Source: Rhodoferax sp. (GTDB lineage Bacteria; Pseudomonadota; Gammaproteobacteria; Burkholderiales; Burkholderiaceae_C). From it: DNA of 6,354 nucleotides. The first letter of the stretch is position 1, and each line of letters opens with the position of its first letter. The translations under genes were made by a program, and so were the position numbers. The stretch covers positions 1 through 6,354 of the forward strand of contig JAIFMA010000078.1 of NCBI GenBank assembly GCA_020048795.1. Reading direction: 5' to 3'. The notes below the pieces were generated by a model, which made no database searches, had not been told where the DNA came from, and saw only the letters and a program-made list of their open reading frames with translations. Positions 5,480-6,354 of the stretch are shown here, piece after piece.

Positions 5480-6354
5480 ATGCCCCTGTCCTGGAACGAA
5501 ATCAAATCCCGCGCACTGAACTTCAGCCGCACCTGGGCTGATGCGGCCGACGAAGCCAGCTTGGCCAAGCCGTTCTGGATCGCCTTTTTCGAGATTTTCG
5601 GCATCACCGACAAGCGTGTGGCCACCTTTGAGCTGGCGGTCAAAAAGCACGGTGGCGAGCCCTTTGCCCCCACGCGAGCCCGTGCCGGGTCGCTGCCCCC
5701 CGAGGGGACCCCAGCGGCCTTGGGGCGGCCCGGCGGCCGCTGGGGCTTTGTCGATTTGTTCTGGCCCGGCATGTTGCTGGTGGAGCACAAATCACGCGGG
5801 CGCGACCTGAACCGCGCTTTCGATCAGGCGCTGGGCTATTTTCCGGGCCTGCCTGAGCGCGATTTGCCGCAACTGATCGTGGTGTGTGACTTTGCGCGCT
5901 TTCGGGTGCACAAGCTGCCCAGCGGCGAAACGCTGGAGTTTCCGCTGGCCGAGCTGCACCAAAACGTTGGCTTGTTTGGCCTGCTGGCGGGCTACAAGCA
6001 GCAGGTGATCCGGCCACAAGACCCGGTGAACTTTCTGGCAGCCGAAAAAATGGGTCGTCTGCACGATGCCCTCAAGGCCAGTGGCTTTGACGGCAACGCG
6101 CTCGAAGTCTTGCTGGTGCGGCTGCTGTTTTGCCTGTTTGCCGACGACACCGGTATCTTTCAGCCAGCGCAGTCCTTACGCAGTTTTGTTGAAGAACGCA
6201 CGGCGCAAGATGGCAGTGACCTGGGCGCACGGCTGGCACAGTTGTTTCAGGTGCTCAATACGCCCGAGGGCAGGCGCAACACCCGGCTAGACGAGCAGTT
6301 GGCGGCCTTTCCCTATGTCAACGGGCGGCTGTTTGAAGAGCCGCTGCCGCTGGC
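5480..6354 (+). CDS. MmeI-like (type IIL) restriction endonuclease-methyltransferase, N-terminal part
   Basis: The frame is open from ATG 5480 through the window edge, giving 291 codons; full members have roughly 900-1000 residues. The start MPLSWNEIKSRALNFSRTWA and PFWIAFFEIFGITDKRVATFE (31-51) match the N-terminal nuclease domain of MmeI-like enzymes, single polypeptides that both methylate and cut DNA. The PD-(D/E)xK site is visible as D92, then nine residues, then E102-H-K104 in VDLFWPGMLLVEHK, the same spacing I recall for MmeI (D70, E80, K82). YFPGLPERDLPQLIVVCDF (120-138) continues the domain, and from about 180 the helical linker begins (LLVRLLFCLFADDTGIF, 211-227). The methyltransferase (NPPY-type motif) and target-recognition domains would lie beyond the window. 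An insert of about 20-25 residues precedes D92. It follows the PIN remnant by 11 bases, with only a weak ribosome binding site. Confidence 0.88.
   Translation, partial: MPLSWNEIKSRALNFSRTWADAADEASLAKPFWIAFFEIFGITDKRVATFELAVKKHGGEPFAPTRARAGSLPPEGTPAALGRPGGRWGFVDLFWPGMLLVEHKSRGRDLNRAFDQALGYFPGLPERDLPQLIVVCDFARFRVHKLPSGETLEFPLAELHQNVGLFGLLAGYKQQVIRPQDPVNFLAAEKMGRLHDALKASGFDGNALEVLLVRLLFCLFADDTGIFQPAQSLRSFVEERTAQDGSDLGARLAQLFQVLNTPEGRRNTRLDEQLAAFPYVNGRLFEEPLPL
5691..5746. repeat. REP-like GC palindrome inside the MmeI-like gene
   Basis: A perfect 11-base inverted repeat, CCCCAGCGGCC (5709-5719) and GGCCGCTGGGG (5735-5745), flanks a 15-base loop. It is preceded by the smaller hairpin CCCC-CGA-GGGG-type sequence at 5697-5707. 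The arrangement CGCTGCCCCCCGAGGGG followed by a CTTGGGGCGGCCCGGC-like core resembles a very common extragenic palindrome of Comamonadaceae as I remember it. Here it is translated as roughly SLPPEGTPAALGRPGGRW in the nuclease domain. The glycine/proline/arginine content and the extra length compared with MmeI support insertion of a mobile palindrome into the gene. Confidence 0.65.

Noticed and set aside
5640..6064. Minus-strand frames opposite the MmeI-like gene
   Set aside because: They are antisense to a well-matched nuclease domain and lack family features.

Overview
The window looks like a chromosomal segment of a betaproteobacterium, probably in the Comamonadaceae (Rhodoferax/Polaromonas/Acidovorax type). 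This rests on high GC, GC-rich third codon positions, the style of the ModC, GlgC and aminotransferase proteins, and intergenic and intragenic repeats that resemble those I remember from that family. The assignment is inferred; no rRNA or other marker gene is present.

Layout, all clear genes on the + strand. (1) 9-1079: modC, the ATPase of the molybdate ABC importer; modA and modB would be expected just before the window. (2) 1080-1584: a 505-base gap with a repeat-like element near 1104-1161 and a doubtful minus-strand reading frame at 1244-1570. (3) 1585-3861: the main feature, one open frame encoding a receiver domain, two PAS domains and then ADP-glucose pyrophosphorylase (GlgC). The last part of GlgC (3836-4027) lies in another frame, and about 18 residues of its beta-helix are missing at the junction. 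(4) 4157-5056: a fold-type IV PLP enzyme, most like D-amino acid aminotransferase. (5) 5241-5468: a shortened VapC-like PIN protein lacking its middle, with no recognisable antitoxin before it. (6) 5480 to the window end: the N-terminal part of an MmeI-like (type IIL) fused restriction endonuclease-methyltransferase. It carries an in-frame palindromic insert just before its nuclease motif.

The genes do not form one pathway: molybdate uptake, glycogen precursor synthesis, D-amino acid metabolism and DNA defence sit side by side. The best candidate for something new is the receiver-PAS-PAS-GlgC polypeptide. It would put the committed step of bacterial glycogen synthesis under phosphorelay and PAS-sensed control, instead of, or in addition to, metabolite allostery. 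The C-terminal deletion and frameshift argue that this copy may be decaying. A second theme is small-scale remodelling: two internal deletions (glgC and the PIN gene) and two apparent repeat insertions kept in frame inside coding regions (aminotransferase and MmeI-like gene) occur within about 2 kb.
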